From Pseudomonadota bacterium (lineage in GTDB: Bacteria; Pseudomonadota; Alphaproteobacteria; Rhodospirillales; Magnetospirillaceae): a stretch of 64,000 nucleotides of DNA. How positions within the stretch are numbered: the stretch's first letter is position 1; each line of letters starts with the position of its first letter. The translations under genes and the position numbers were made by a program. The DNA lies in NCBI GenBank assembly GCA_021847015.1, contig JAJZVW010000019.1:1-64000 (forward strand), in the 5' to 3' direction. Shown piece by piece: positions 45,960 to 54,266 of this stretch. The notes beneath the pieces are model-generated. The model was not told the DNA's origin. It was given only the letters and a program-made list of their open reading frames with translations, and did not search any database.

Positions 45960-47123
45960 CTACTCCGCTCCCCAGTACTGGGTAGGGATCCCCTCGCCCA
46001 GGTCGGCCTCCACCAGGCGGCGGCGCACCTCAAGCAGCTTCTCGATCAGGGCCGGCTCGTCGCGCCCGTAGGCCTCGGCGTCGGGAAGGCGCTTCACCAC
46101 CACGCCCAGCAGCTCGGTGATGGCATTGCCGATCGAGTTCTGGCTGATGGTGACGATCAGCTTGCCGGCGTCGTTGCGGTAGATCAGCTGCTTGAACGCG
46201 GGCTGCCAGCGGATCGAGTTGGCGTATTTGGCGTCGGTGATGCAGCGGTCGCGCACCATCTTCGCCGTCTTCAGGAAGTCGTTGTTGAACAAGAGCTTGT
46301 TCTCGACCAGCTCGGGGAAGTGGACGCCCTGCGGCATGGGGGCGTTGCGGGTCGAGACCTGGCCGAAGAAGGTGCGGTAGAAGTCGAGGAATCCCTTGAG
46401 GATGATGTCGTACTCGGCCCAGAAACGGACCTCCTTCAACCCATCGACGCCGCCCTGGACCTCCCAGCTCGGCAGCCCCTGCGGGTAGCCGGTGAGCGCG
46501 ATCCGGCACGAACCGGCCTGGCACGGCTTCAGAATCTTGAGTTCCAGCCCATCGAAGAAGGCGCGGTAGACGTCGCGCATATAGGCCTGGAACAGCGAAT
46601 GCTGGCCGCCATCGGTCAGGTTCGGATTGTTGGGGTTGGCGAGCGGCGCGTCGCGCAGCTTGGCCTTGTCGAAGACGATGAAATGGTTGTGCAGCATCCG
46701 GATGCTGGGCACGCCGGGCGAGGTCAGCGGCCAGGTCGCGTCGAGGCTGGCCTCGCCGGCCAGCACCAGGCTGCGGTCGGCGTCGGGGTAGCGCTCCAGC
46801 ATGTACGCGATGATGATCTGGTTCATCCGGTTCCAGACATGCTTCACCGGCTCGGGCACCTGGGTGCGGCGCACGGGCCGCCCGAGCGGGTCGAGGATGC
46901 CCTGCGACGTGTTGTAGATGATCGAGGTGTCGAACTCGTTGCTGTGACCGAGCGCCTTGCGGTAGAGCAGCAGCCCCTCGGCGTTCTGCAACAAGCCGTT
47001 GTTCTGGGTCAGATCGTTAAGGTTCTCGGTGCTGTTGAAAAACTCGTTGGGAGACATCCCCTCCGGAACGTCCAGCGGTATCGGGCGGAACGGGGTGACG
47101 ATCTCTCTCGGACCGGATTGCAT
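45960..47123 (-). CDS. Unrecognised conserved-looking protein with HNHF motif
   Basis: I do not recognise this 387-residue protein. It has no signal peptide or membrane helix and looks like a folded alpha/beta enzyme. Notable segments are SIRMLHNHFIVFDKAKL near residue 145-160, GSCRIALTGYPQGLPSWEV, and ISQNSIGNAITELLGVVVKRLP. The HNHF core is loosely like the His motifs of HIT/GalT-fold nucleotidyl enzymes but lacks the full HxHxH. Start at ATG with CAGGAG upstream. It is divergent from the oxygenase-chorismatase genes and may belong with them. Confidence 0.6.
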   Translation of the reverse strand: MQSGPREIVTPFRPIPLDVPEGMSPNEFFNSTENLNDLTQNNGLLQNAEGLLLYRKALGHSNEFDTSIIYNTSQGILDPLGRPVRRTQVPEPVKHVWNRMNQIIIAYMLERYPDADRSLVLAGEASLDATWPLTSPGVPSIRMLHNHFIVFDKAKLRDAPLANPNNPNLTDGGQHSLFQAYMRDVYRAFFDGLELKILKPCQAGSCRIALTGYPQGLPSWEVQGGVDGLKEVRFWAEYDIILKGFLDFYRTFFGQVSTRNAPMPQGVHFPELVENKLLFNNDFLKTAKMVRDRCITDAKYANSIRWQPAFKQLIYRNDAGKLIVTISQNSIGNAITELLGVVVKRLPDAEAYGRDEPALIEKLLEVRRRLVEADLGEGIPTQYWGAE

Positions 47124-47467
47124 CGTGTCGCTCCTGATGGGCCGCCCGGGCTGGGTCTTCAGCCGCCGGGCCGGCGATAGACGTGGCCGCCGCCGCGGCC
47201 CGGCAAGCGGGCCCGCCATCATTGGTGGCGGTGATGGCCGAGGCATGTATCTAGCGGCAATCGGGCCGGATAGCCAGACGAAGCTTGCTCCACGGAGCGG
47301 CCTGGCCCGCGCTTCGGCGCCGGACACATACCAAAGTAATCCCTTCACCATTAGAAAGTTAATTATAATGATGACAAAATAATTCTCTATTGACTTTAAC
47401 AGTTCTAGCGCGCGTTATATGGTCCCTGTCGGGGGGTGATTCGATTCATGGCGGAAAGGACTCAGTC
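47124..47467. other. Divergent promoter region of the oxygenase cluster
   Basis: 344 bp. The half next to the 387-aa gene is GC-rich and featureless; 47330-47420 is strikingly AT-rich and should contain divergent promoters. No gene is evident. Confidence 0.55.
47390..47420 (+). promoter_or_regulatory. Candidate promoter of the oxygenase-chorismatase genes
   Basis: TTGACT (47390-47395) and TTATAT (47415-47420) are 19 bases apart, slightly long, inside the AT-rich island about 50 bases before the first oxygenase gene. Confidence 0.45.
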
Positions 47468-48139
47468 TTGAGCGCTTCCGAGCAGCCCTTCGCGTTCCTA
47501 GATGAGGCGGCCATTGCCGCTGCGGAACTCCGTACGGACCCGTACGATTATGCTTTCGTCGAGCATGCGATCCCTTCGTCCTTCAAGGACGATGTCTTGG
47601 CCGACGCGCCGCGAATACCGGATCGCGGCAGCTATGGCTTGCCCACCCTGCGCTACGGCTCCCGTTTCGGCGCGGTGATCCAGGATCTGCTGAGCGCCCG
47701 CTTCCGCGGGCTGGTGGAGGAGAAGTTCGACATCGACCTCAGCCGCCGGCCGCCGGTGATCCTGATGATGGGCAACACCACCGGCCACTACAACGAGGGC
47801 TACGCGCATCCGGATTCACGGCACAAGATCGTCACCGTGATCGTCGGCTTCAGCCACGAATGGCCGTACGAGGGGGGCCGCCTCAGGGTTCTGCGCAGTT
47901 CCGACCGCGAGGATTGCGCCTTCGAGTTCCCGCCGGAATTCGGGCGCATGCTGATGTTCCGGGTGTCCGACCGGTCCTGGCACGGCTTCCTGCCCCAGAA
48001 GGGCCCGCGCAAGAGCCTGCAATTGTGCTACTGCGACTCGGAAAGCTATGTGCGGAGCGAGTATCTGCGGCACGGCATCAGCGCCTTCGCCAAATCCATC
48101 CCCGGCGTCAAGAAGATCCTGGAATGGGCGCCGAAATGA
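47468..48139 (+). CDS. 2-oxoglutarate/Fe(II) oxygenase, first copy
   Basis: A 223-residue double-stranded beta-helix protein with the iron triad visible as H114-x-D116 (YAHPDSRHK) and H172 (DRSWHGFLPQ), and R181 placed to hold 2-oxoglutarate (GPRKSLQL). Family members hydroxylate amino acids, peptides or small metabolites. Start is TTG at 47468 after AAAGGA; no ATG is well placed. It overlaps the second oxygenase gene by 4 bases. Confidence 0.78.
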   Translation: MSASEQPFAFLDEAAIAAAELRTDPYDYAFVEHAIPSSFKDDVLADAPRIPDRGSYGLPTLRYGSRFGAVIQDLLSARFRGLVEEKFDIDLSRRPPVILMMGNTTGHYNEGYAHPDSRHKIVTVIVGFSHEWPYEGGRLRVLRSSDREDCAFEFPPEFGRMLMFRVSDRSWHGFLPQKGPRKSLQLCYCDSESYVRSEYLRHGISAFAKSIPGVKKILEWAPK

Positions 48140-48798
48140 TCGACGTCGCGCGCACCGCCCGCCATTTCCGTCGCGCGGTGACGGATTCGCACCGCGGAGA
48201 GACGCCCTACCGCCATTGGACCCTGGTCGACGTGCTCCCCGACGAGGTGGGATTCGGCCTCATCAGCCTTCCCATCGCGCCGCTCCTGATCGACGATTGC
48301 CACGGCGTGCGCGACACTGACAACCAAAAGCGCACCTTCCTCACCCCGTGGCTGCAATCGCGCTTTCCCGTGTGCGCCACCCTCGCCCAGGCGCTCCAGC
48401 GCCCCGAGGTCGCCCGCGTGATGGGCGAGACCTGCGGTTTCGAGGCCGAGGGCAGCTATCTGCGCATCGAATACATCCAGGACATCGACGGCGCCTGGCT
48501 GGAGCCTCACCACGACGTGCCGGAAAAGCTGTGCTCGATGGTGATCTATCTCTGCACCGGCCCGGATGCGGCCGAGTGGGGCACCGACATCTACGATGAT
48601 CGATTGCGGTGGGTGGGGCGGTCCTCGGCCGAGTTCAACTCCGCCACCATCTTCATTCCCGGCGCCAACACCTGGCACGGCTTCGAGAAGCGCAAGATCG
48701 TCGGCATCCGGCGCCTCCTCGAAATCAACTATGTCCATCCCCGGTGGCGGGACCGCGATCAGCTCTGCTTCCCGGAGCAGCCGGTGTCCCTGGGATAA
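48136..48798 (+). CDS. 2-oxoglutarate/Fe(II) oxygenase, second copy
   Basis: A 220-residue protein divergent from its neighbour but with its own triad: H125-x-D127 (LEPHHDVPEK), H181 (NTWHGFEKR) and Arg192/193 (IRRLLEINYV). The N-terminal half (YRHWTLVDVLPDEV) is typical of small 2OG oxygenases. Its ATG overlaps the previous stop. Two successive oxygenases plus a chorismatase-like gene suggest stepwise tailoring of one product. Confidence 0.78.
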   Translation: MIDVARTARHFRRAVTDSHRGETPYRHWTLVDVLPDEVGFGLISLPIAPLLIDDCHGVRDTDNQKRTFLTPWLQSRFPVCATLAQALQRPEVARVMGETCGFEAEGSYLRIEYIQDIDGAWLEPHHDVPEKLCSMVIYLCTGPDAAEWGTDIYDDRLRWVGRSSAEFNSATIFIPGANTWHGFEKRKIVGIRRLLEINYVHPRWRDRDQLCFPEQPVSLG

Positions 48799-48817
48799 GG
48801 CCGACGAAAGGGCAAAT

Positions 48818-49981
48818 ATGTACATCGGCAGTTGCAGCGTGGCCGCCCAGCGCTTCCAGGGCGCCAACGGCGACACGGAACACACCATCACCGTCGAGGC
48901 GCCCCCGCATTTGGCGTTCGAGGACCAGTTGCGGGCGGTGGAAGGGCTCTACGTGGACACCCTGTGCGGGCTCGGCCTGGAACAGGAAACGGCGGTGTTC
49001 CGCCGCGTGTTCGTCAGCGACCTTCTCAACCAGGCGCCCCGCGTGCAGGCCAGCGCCCTGCTGGCCGACCCCGCCGGCAGCCCGGTGGCGGTCTCGGTGG
49101 TGCAGCAGCGGCCGGTGCAAGGCGCGAAGGTGGCGCTGCTCGCCTACCACATCGACAGCGCCGAACCGCTGCAAAAGCGCCGGCTGGCCAACAAGCACGT
49201 CCTGGTGGAGAAACGGGGCCTGGGCCATCTGTGGAGCACGCGGCTGTGCGCCGGCTCCCAGGACCGGCGGGTTTCGGCCGCCGACCAGACCCGCACCGTC
49301 TTCGAAGACCTGGTCGGAACCCTGGCCGGACAGGGCGGCAACTTGCGCGACCATTGCGTCCGCACATGGCTTTACATCCGCGACGTGGACGTCTTCTATC
49401 AGGAGATGGTCGAAAGCCGGACCGAACTGTTCCTGCGGGAAGGGCTGACCGGCGACACCCATTACATCGCCAGCACCGGCATCGAGGGCGGCTGCTCCCA
49501 CAAGCACGACGTGGTGCTGATGGACGCCTATTCGGTCCTCGGCATGCGGCCGGAACAGATGTCGTTCCTCAACGACTTCCGGCTGATGTGCCCGACCAAG
49601 GACTACAACGTCACCTTCGAGCGCGGCACCCGCATCGGCTATGCCGACCGCGCCCACCATTTCATCTCGGGCACCGCCAGCATCGACAACACCGGCACGG
49701 TGCTTCATCTGGGCGATGTGACCGCCCAACTCGACCGGGCGCTGGTCAACGTGGATGGGATCCTGAGCTCGGGCGGGGCCGGGCTGGAGGACCTCATGTA
49801 CCTTCTGGTCTATCTGCGCGATCCCAGCGACCTGCCCGCCGTCCAGGCCCGCCTGCGGGAGCGCCTGCCGAGCGTGCCGGCCCTGATGGTCCACGGTCCG
49901 GTCTGCCGCCCCGAATGGCTGATCGAGATCGAGGGCGTCGCCATCTCCCGCGACCACCGCCCCGACCTGCCGTCGTTCTGA
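48818..49981 (+). CDS. Chorismatase-like (FkbO/Hyg5/XanB2-type) Rid-fold protein
   Basis: A 387-residue protein with two Rid/YjgF-type domains. RTWLYIRDVDVFYQEMV, HYIASTGIEGG, MYLLVYLRDPSD and the ending VCRPEWLIEIEG (E370, E372) follow the pattern I associate with chorismatases, which hydrolyse chorismate to hydroxybenzoates or a dihydroxycyclohexadiene acid. A generic RidA deaminase is about 130 residues, so length also favours this group. It is the third gene after two oxygenases, with GAAAGGG upstream of its ATG. The exact product type cannot be read here. Confidence 0.72.
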   Translation: MYIGSCSVAAQRFQGANGDTEHTITVEAPPHLAFEDQLRAVEGLYVDTLCGLGLEQETAVFRRVFVSDLLNQAPRVQASALLADPAGSPVAVSVVQQRPVQGAKVALLAYHIDSAEPLQKRRLANKHVLVEKRGLGHLWSTRLCAGSQDRRVSAADQTRTVFEDLVGTLAGQGGNLRDHCVRTWLYIRDVDVFYQEMVESRTELFLREGLTGDTHYIASTGIEGGCSHKHDVVLMDAYSVLGMRPEQMSFLNDFRLMCPTKDYNVTFERGTRIGYADRAHHFISGTASIDNTGTVLHLGDVTAQLDRALVNVDGILSSGGAGLEDLMYLLVYLRDPSDLPAVQARLRERLPSVPALMVHGPVCRPEWLIEIEGVAISRDHRPDLPSF

Positions 49982-50023
49982 AGGGGCGGCCGTCCGCCCG
50001 CCCGACCGCCATCGCGCGCTCCT

Positions 50024-51298
50024 TCAGACGCGCGCGCCGGAGACGGCACCCCAGTTGCTCCGCCAGCGCCGCTTCACCAGCGTAAGGGCCGCCATACCCG
50101 CCAGCACCAGTGCGCCGAAGAGCAGGAACCCGGCGCCGAAGGTTCCGGCCGCCTCCCTGGCATAGCCCAAGGTTTTGGCCAGGAAAAAACCGCCGACGCC
50201 GCCGAAGCAGCCGACCAGGCCGGTCATGGTGCCGATCTCGCTCCGGAAGCGCTGCGGGATCAACTGGAACACGGCGCCGTTGCCCATGCCCAGGCACAGC
50301 ACGGCCGCGGAGAACAGCACCACCGCTTCCCAGGCGGCCGCCGGCATGGCCGCCATGCTCCACCCCGCAGCCACACCGGAGCCGTCGTCGAGAGGCGCGG
50401 GTCCTGGCGGCAGGAGGGCGGCGGCGAAATAGGCTGTGGCGATGACGGAGAACAGGACCAGCAGCGTGCGGATGCCGCCGATGCGGTCGGCGACGAAACC
50501 GCCCACGGGCCGGAACGTGGAGCCGAACATCACCACGATGGCCGCCATCAGGCCGGCCGCGACCCCGGACGCATGGTACTGGATGGTGAAATAGAGCGGC
50601 AGGGACGTGGCCAGCCCGACGAAACCGCCGAAGGTAATGAAGTAGAAGAACATGAACCACCAACTGTCCCGATCGGCGAAGATCGCCCGGTACTTCGCCC
50701 AGCTCGCGGGAGTGCGCGGCCCGGGGGCCTCTTTGGCCGCGGCCACATAGAACAGGAACGTGGGGATGAGCGGGATCAGCAGGGTCCCGATGGCACTTTG
50801 CCAGCCGTAGGATTCGGCCAGCGAGGGAACGATCAGGGCGTCCAGCACCGTGCCCATGTTGCCGGCGCCGGCGATGCCCATGACGATCCCCTGGTATTGG
50901 GGCGGATACCAGCGGCTGGCCTGCGGCAGGGCGACGGCGAAGGACGCGCCGGCAAGGCCGAGGATCGCGCCGAGGATTTCCACGTCGAGCTTGCCGTGGA
51001 GGCCGAACACCCAGGTGTAGGCGATGGCCACGATGACGACGAGCTGGGCGACGCTGCCGGTGATCTTGGCTCCCACATGGTCGCACAGGAGGCCCATGGG
51101 GATGCGCAAGACGGCCCCGGCCAGGATCGGAATGGCGACCAGGGTGAATCTCCCCGCAGTCGGAATATTCAGTTGGCGGGAGATGTAGACCATCAGGGGG
51201 CCCAGCGTCACCCAGGCCATGAAACTGACGTCGAAATAGAGGAACGAGGCGAGAAGCGTCGGCCAGTGGCCCGCCGTCTTGAAGTCGCGGAAGGTCAT
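50024..51298 (-). CDS. Nitrate/nitrite MFS transporter NarK/NasA type
   Basis: Inner-membrane carrier of 424 residues, about twelve helices. The nitrate-porter signatures are present in both halves: GLAGASFAVALPQASRWYPPQYQGIVMGIAGAGN (in pieces) and GLVGCFGGVGGFFLAKTLGYA. It lies 17 bases after nasA and is the last gene of the nirB-nirD-nasA-narK operon, so it most likely imports nitrate or nitrite for assimilation. Confidence 0.92.
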   Translation of the reverse strand: MTFRDFKTAGHWPTLLASFLYFDVSFMAWVTLGPLMVYISRQLNIPTAGRFTLVAIPILAGAVLRIPMGLLCDHVGAKITGSVAQLVVIVAIAYTWVFGLHGKLDVEILGAILGLAGASFAVALPQASRWYPPQYQGIVMGIAGAGNMGTVLDALIVPSLAESYGWQSAIGTLLIPLIPTFLFYVAAAKEAPGPRTPASWAKYRAIFADRDSWWFMFFYFITFGGFVGLATSLPLYFTIQYHASGVAAGLMAAIVVMFGSTFRPVGGFVADRIGGIRTLLVLFSVIATAYFAAALLPPGPAPLDDGSGVAAGWSMAAMPAAAWEAVVLFSAAVLCLGMGNGAVFQLIPQRFRSEIGTMTGLVGCFGGVGGFFLAKTLGYAREAAGTFGAGFLLFGALVLAGMAALTLVKRRWRSNWGAVSGARV

Positions 51299-51315
51299 GA
51301 GGTGTGTCTCCAACT

Positions 51316-53937
51316 CTATCCCAATGCGGCGACGCGGCCTTCGGAGGCCGAGGAAAGCAGGCGGCGCAGTTCCGGAACGCAGGAGCCACAACCGGTGCCG
51401 GCGCCCAGCGCCCCGCCGATATCGGCGACGCTGACGAGGGCGCGCTCGCGGATGGCGCGCTCGATGCGCGCCACGCCGACCGAAAAACAGGCACAGACAA
51501 TGGGACCATCATCGCCCCGGCCGGCCGGGGCCTTGCCGGCGAGCACGGCCAGGCGATCCTCGGCGGTGGCGAGGTCGCGGCCGACCTGGCCCGCCAGCCA
51601 TTGGCTCGCGACGCCGGGCCGGTGGGGCGCCAGGAACAGGACCGCCGCCAGCCGGCCATCCACGATCCAGGCGCAGCGGGCGATGCCGCGCCCGGGATCG
51701 AAAACCTGGATCGGCTCGCCGCCGTACGCGGCTTCCAGGCCGGCGAGCAGGGCACGGCGGCCAGCATGGCCGCTGCCGGCGAGTTCGGTAACGCAGGCGC
51801 CCTCGGCGCGGCGCCGCACCCACCACTCGGCGCCATCGGGCTCGGGAAAATCCCGGGCCAGGAGAAGGCCGAACCACGACGGCGCGAACGGCGCCAGACG
51901 GGCCGGCACATGCTTCGATTCGGGCTGGCCGGAGACGGGGTCGGTGTGGCCGGGAATCAGCCGCCCGGCCACCGCCCGGGCGGCAAAGCGGTCGGTCCAG
52001 TGGATGGGAACGAAGATCTCGCCGGGGCGCTGGCCGTCGGTGACGGCGACGCGGGCGACCATGGTGCCGAGCCGGGTCTCCACCCGCGCCAGGCCGCCGT
52101 CGGCCAGACGGCTTCCACGGGCATCCTCGGGATGGATATCGACCATGGGCTCCGGACGGTGGCCGAACAGCCGCGACGACAGGCCGGTGCGGGTCATGGT
52201 GTGCCACTGGTCGCGGTAACGGCCGGTATTGAGGCGGAGCGGAAAGTCCGGGCCGGGCGCCTCGGCCGGCGGACGGTAGGTCACCGGCACCATGTGCGCC
52301 CTCCCATCCGCCGTGAAGAAGCGCCCGTCGCCGAACATCCGCCGCCCTCCCCACTGGAACGGCGCCAGCGCGTCGTAATCGGCCCCGGCCGCGTCGCCCA
52401 GGTCGAAGTCGCGGCTGCCGCCGTTCTCGAATGCCGACAGACGGGCGTGCTCGGCGAAGATGTCGGCGGGCCCTTCCCAGGCGAAGGCGGGGCCGAACCC
52501 CAGCGCCTTCGCCACGCTGGCCACCGCCCACCAATCGGGCTTGGCCAGAGCGGGCGGCGGCAGGAACGGCCGCTGGCGCGAGACGGTGCGGTCGGAATTG
52601 GTCACCGTGCCGTTCTTTTCCCCCCACGCCACCGCCGGCAGCCGGATATGGGCGAACCGGAGCGTGTCGGTATCGGCGACGCAGTCGGAGACGATTACCA
52701 GCGGACAGCGGGCCAGGGCCCTGCGCACAAGATCGGCTTCGGGCAGGCTGACCGCCGGGTTGGTGCCCATGATCCACAGGGCCTGGACGCGGCCGTCGGC
52801 AACGGCGCGGAACAGATCGACGGCCTTCAGACCCTCGCGTGTCGCCATCGCCGGGGCGCCCCAGAAGCGGCGCACGCGATCCACCGACGCGGGATCGAAC
52901 CCCATATGGGCGGCCAATTGGTTGGCGAGGCCGCCGACCTCACGCCCGCCCATGGCGTTGGGCTGCCCCGTCACCGAGAACGGCCCCGTACCCGGGCGCC
53001 CGATGCGCCCGGTGGCGAGGTGGAGGTTGAGGATGGCGCCGACCTTGTCGGTCCCGGCCGAGGATTGGTTGATCCCTTGCGAGAACACGGTCACCGTCCG
53101 CGGCGTGGCGGCGAACCACCCGTAGAAACGCCGGACCGCGCCCTCTTCTACACCGCAGAGGGCGGCGGCCTCAGGCACGGACATCCTGGCGGCCCTCAGC
53201 GCGTCATCGAGCCCGGTTACGTGCCAGCGGGTGAATTCGCCATCGAGGGCACCGGCATCGGCGCAATGGCTGAGCAGACCGTTGAGCAGGGCGACGTCGG
53301 AACCGGGGCGGATGGCCAGATGCAGATCGGCGATGTCGCAGGTGTCGGTGCGGCGGGGATCGACGACGACAACGCGGGTCCCGCGCTCCTCACGGGCTTT
53401 GCGCAGCCGCTGGAACAGGACTGGATGGCACCAGGCCAGGTTGGAACCCGCCAGCACCACCAGATCCGCAAGTTCCAGGTCCTCGTAGCAGCCGGGAACG
53501 GTGTCCGAGCCGAAGGCGCGGCGGTGCCCCGCCACGGCCGAGGCCATACAAAGGCGCGAATTGGTATCGACGTTCGCGGTCCCGAGGAAACCCTTGGCCA
53601 GCTTGTTGGCGGCGTAATAGTCCTCGGTCAGCAGCTGGCCGGACAGGTAGAAGGCGAAGGAATCGGGGCCTCCACGGGCGATGGCGGCGGCGATCCGTCC
53701 GGCCGCTGCGGCGATGGCGGTGGGCCAGTCCGCCTGTTTCCCATCCACCACGGGGTGGAGCAGACGGCTTTCCAGCCCCAGCGTCTCGCCCAGCATCGCG
53801 CCTTTCGAGCACAGGCGGCCGACATTGGCCGGATGGTCGGGGTCGCCCGTCACCTGCCAGCCTCCGGCGGCCGGCCGGACCCGAAGGCCGCAGCCGGTGC
53901 CGCAATAGGGGCAAGTCGTCCGCACCGCGTCAGCCAT
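51316..53937 (-). CDS. nasA: Assimilatory nitrate reductase catalytic subunit
   Basis: Cytoplasmic molybdopterin enzyme of 873 residues reducing nitrate to nitrite. The N-terminal [4Fe-4S] ligands are in TCPYCGTGCGL and RLCSKG; MGD-binding blocks include ANKLAKGFLGTANVDTNSRL, NAMGGREVGG and WIMGTNPAVSLPE. The last about 55 residues form a BFD-type [2Fe-2S] domain (CACFSVG and GTGCGSC). Start at ATG just before the cluster motif. It overlaps nirD by 8 bases. Confidence 0.95.
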   Translation of the reverse strand: MADAVRTTCPYCGTGCGLRVRPAAGGWQVTGDPDHPANVGRLCSKGAMLGETLGLESRLLHPVVDGKQADWPTAIAAAAGRIAAAIARGGPDSFAFYLSGQLLTEDYYAANKLAKGFLGTANVDTNSRLCMASAVAGHRRAFGSDTVPGCYEDLELADLVVLAGSNLAWCHPVLFQRLRKAREERGTRVVVVDPRRTDTCDIADLHLAIRPGSDVALLNGLLSHCADAGALDGEFTRWHVTGLDDALRAARMSVPEAAALCGVEEGAVRRFYGWFAATPRTVTVFSQGINQSSAGTDKVGAILNLHLATGRIGRPGTGPFSVTGQPNAMGGREVGGLANQLAAHMGFDPASVDRVRRFWGAPAMATREGLKAVDLFRAVADGRVQALWIMGTNPAVSLPEADLVRRALARCPLVIVSDCVADTDTLRFAHIRLPAVAWGEKNGTVTNSDRTVSRQRPFLPPPALAKPDWWAVASVAKALGFGPAFAWEGPADIFAEHARLSAFENGGSRDFDLGDAAGADYDALAPFQWGGRRMFGDGRFFTADGRAHMVPVTYRPPAEAPGPDFPLRLNTGRYRDQWHTMTRTGLSSRLFGHRPEPMVDIHPEDARGSRLADGGLARVETRLGTMVARVAVTDGQRPGEIFVPIHWTDRFAARAVAGRLIPGHTDPVSGQPESKHVPARLAPFAPSWFGLLLARDFPEPDGAEWWVRRRAEGACVTELAGSGHAGRRALLAGLEAAYGGEPIQVFDPGRGIARCAWIVDGRLAAVLFLAPHRPGVASQWLAGQVGRDLATAEDRLAVLAGKAPAGRGDDGPIVCACFSVGVARIERAIRERALVSVADIGGALGAGTGCGSCVPELRRLLSSASEGRVAALG

Positions 53938-54265
53938 CGGCCACCGTCCCCAGCGCCGCCAAGCCCAGGGAAACCCGGCCGCCCTCGCATCGCACCGGAA
54001 TGACGGTCGTGCAGCCTTCATCGGGGGCCGCCGCCTCGCCGGTGGACAGGTCGATGACCCAATTGTGCAGCGGACAGGCCACCATCCGGCCGGCCACGAT
54101 GCCTTCCGACAGCGGGCCGCCGCGATGGGGACAGCGATTGACGAGGGCGAACAGCTCGTCCCCGGCGGTGCGGAACACTGCCACTTGACCCAGCGGCGTT
54201 TCCACCGTGCGGGCGCCCAGGCGGGGAATGTCGTCGAGGGTGCCGATAAACGTCCAGTCGTTCAT
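53930..54265 (-). CDS. nirD: Nitrite reductase small subunit NirD, Rieske type
   Basis: Rieske-like partner of NirB, 111 residues. The [2Fe-2S] ligands are in NRCPHRGGPLS and CPLHNWVIDLSTGE, so the C-x-H...C-x2-H pattern is complete (some NirD proteins lack it). Start at ATG 54265, directly after the nirB stop. It completes ammonium formation from nitrite. Confidence 0.93.
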   Translation of the reverse strand: MNDWTFIGTLDDIPRLGARTVETPLGQVAVFRTAGDELFALVNRCPHRGGPLSEGIVAGRMVACPLHNWVIDLSTGEAAAPDEGCTTVIPVRCEGGRVSLGLAALGTVADG

Positions 54266-54266
54266 G

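Noticed and set aside
48818-49981. Plain RidA imine deaminase
   Set aside because: The protein is three times the RidA length and has two Rid-type halves with chorismatase-like blocks.
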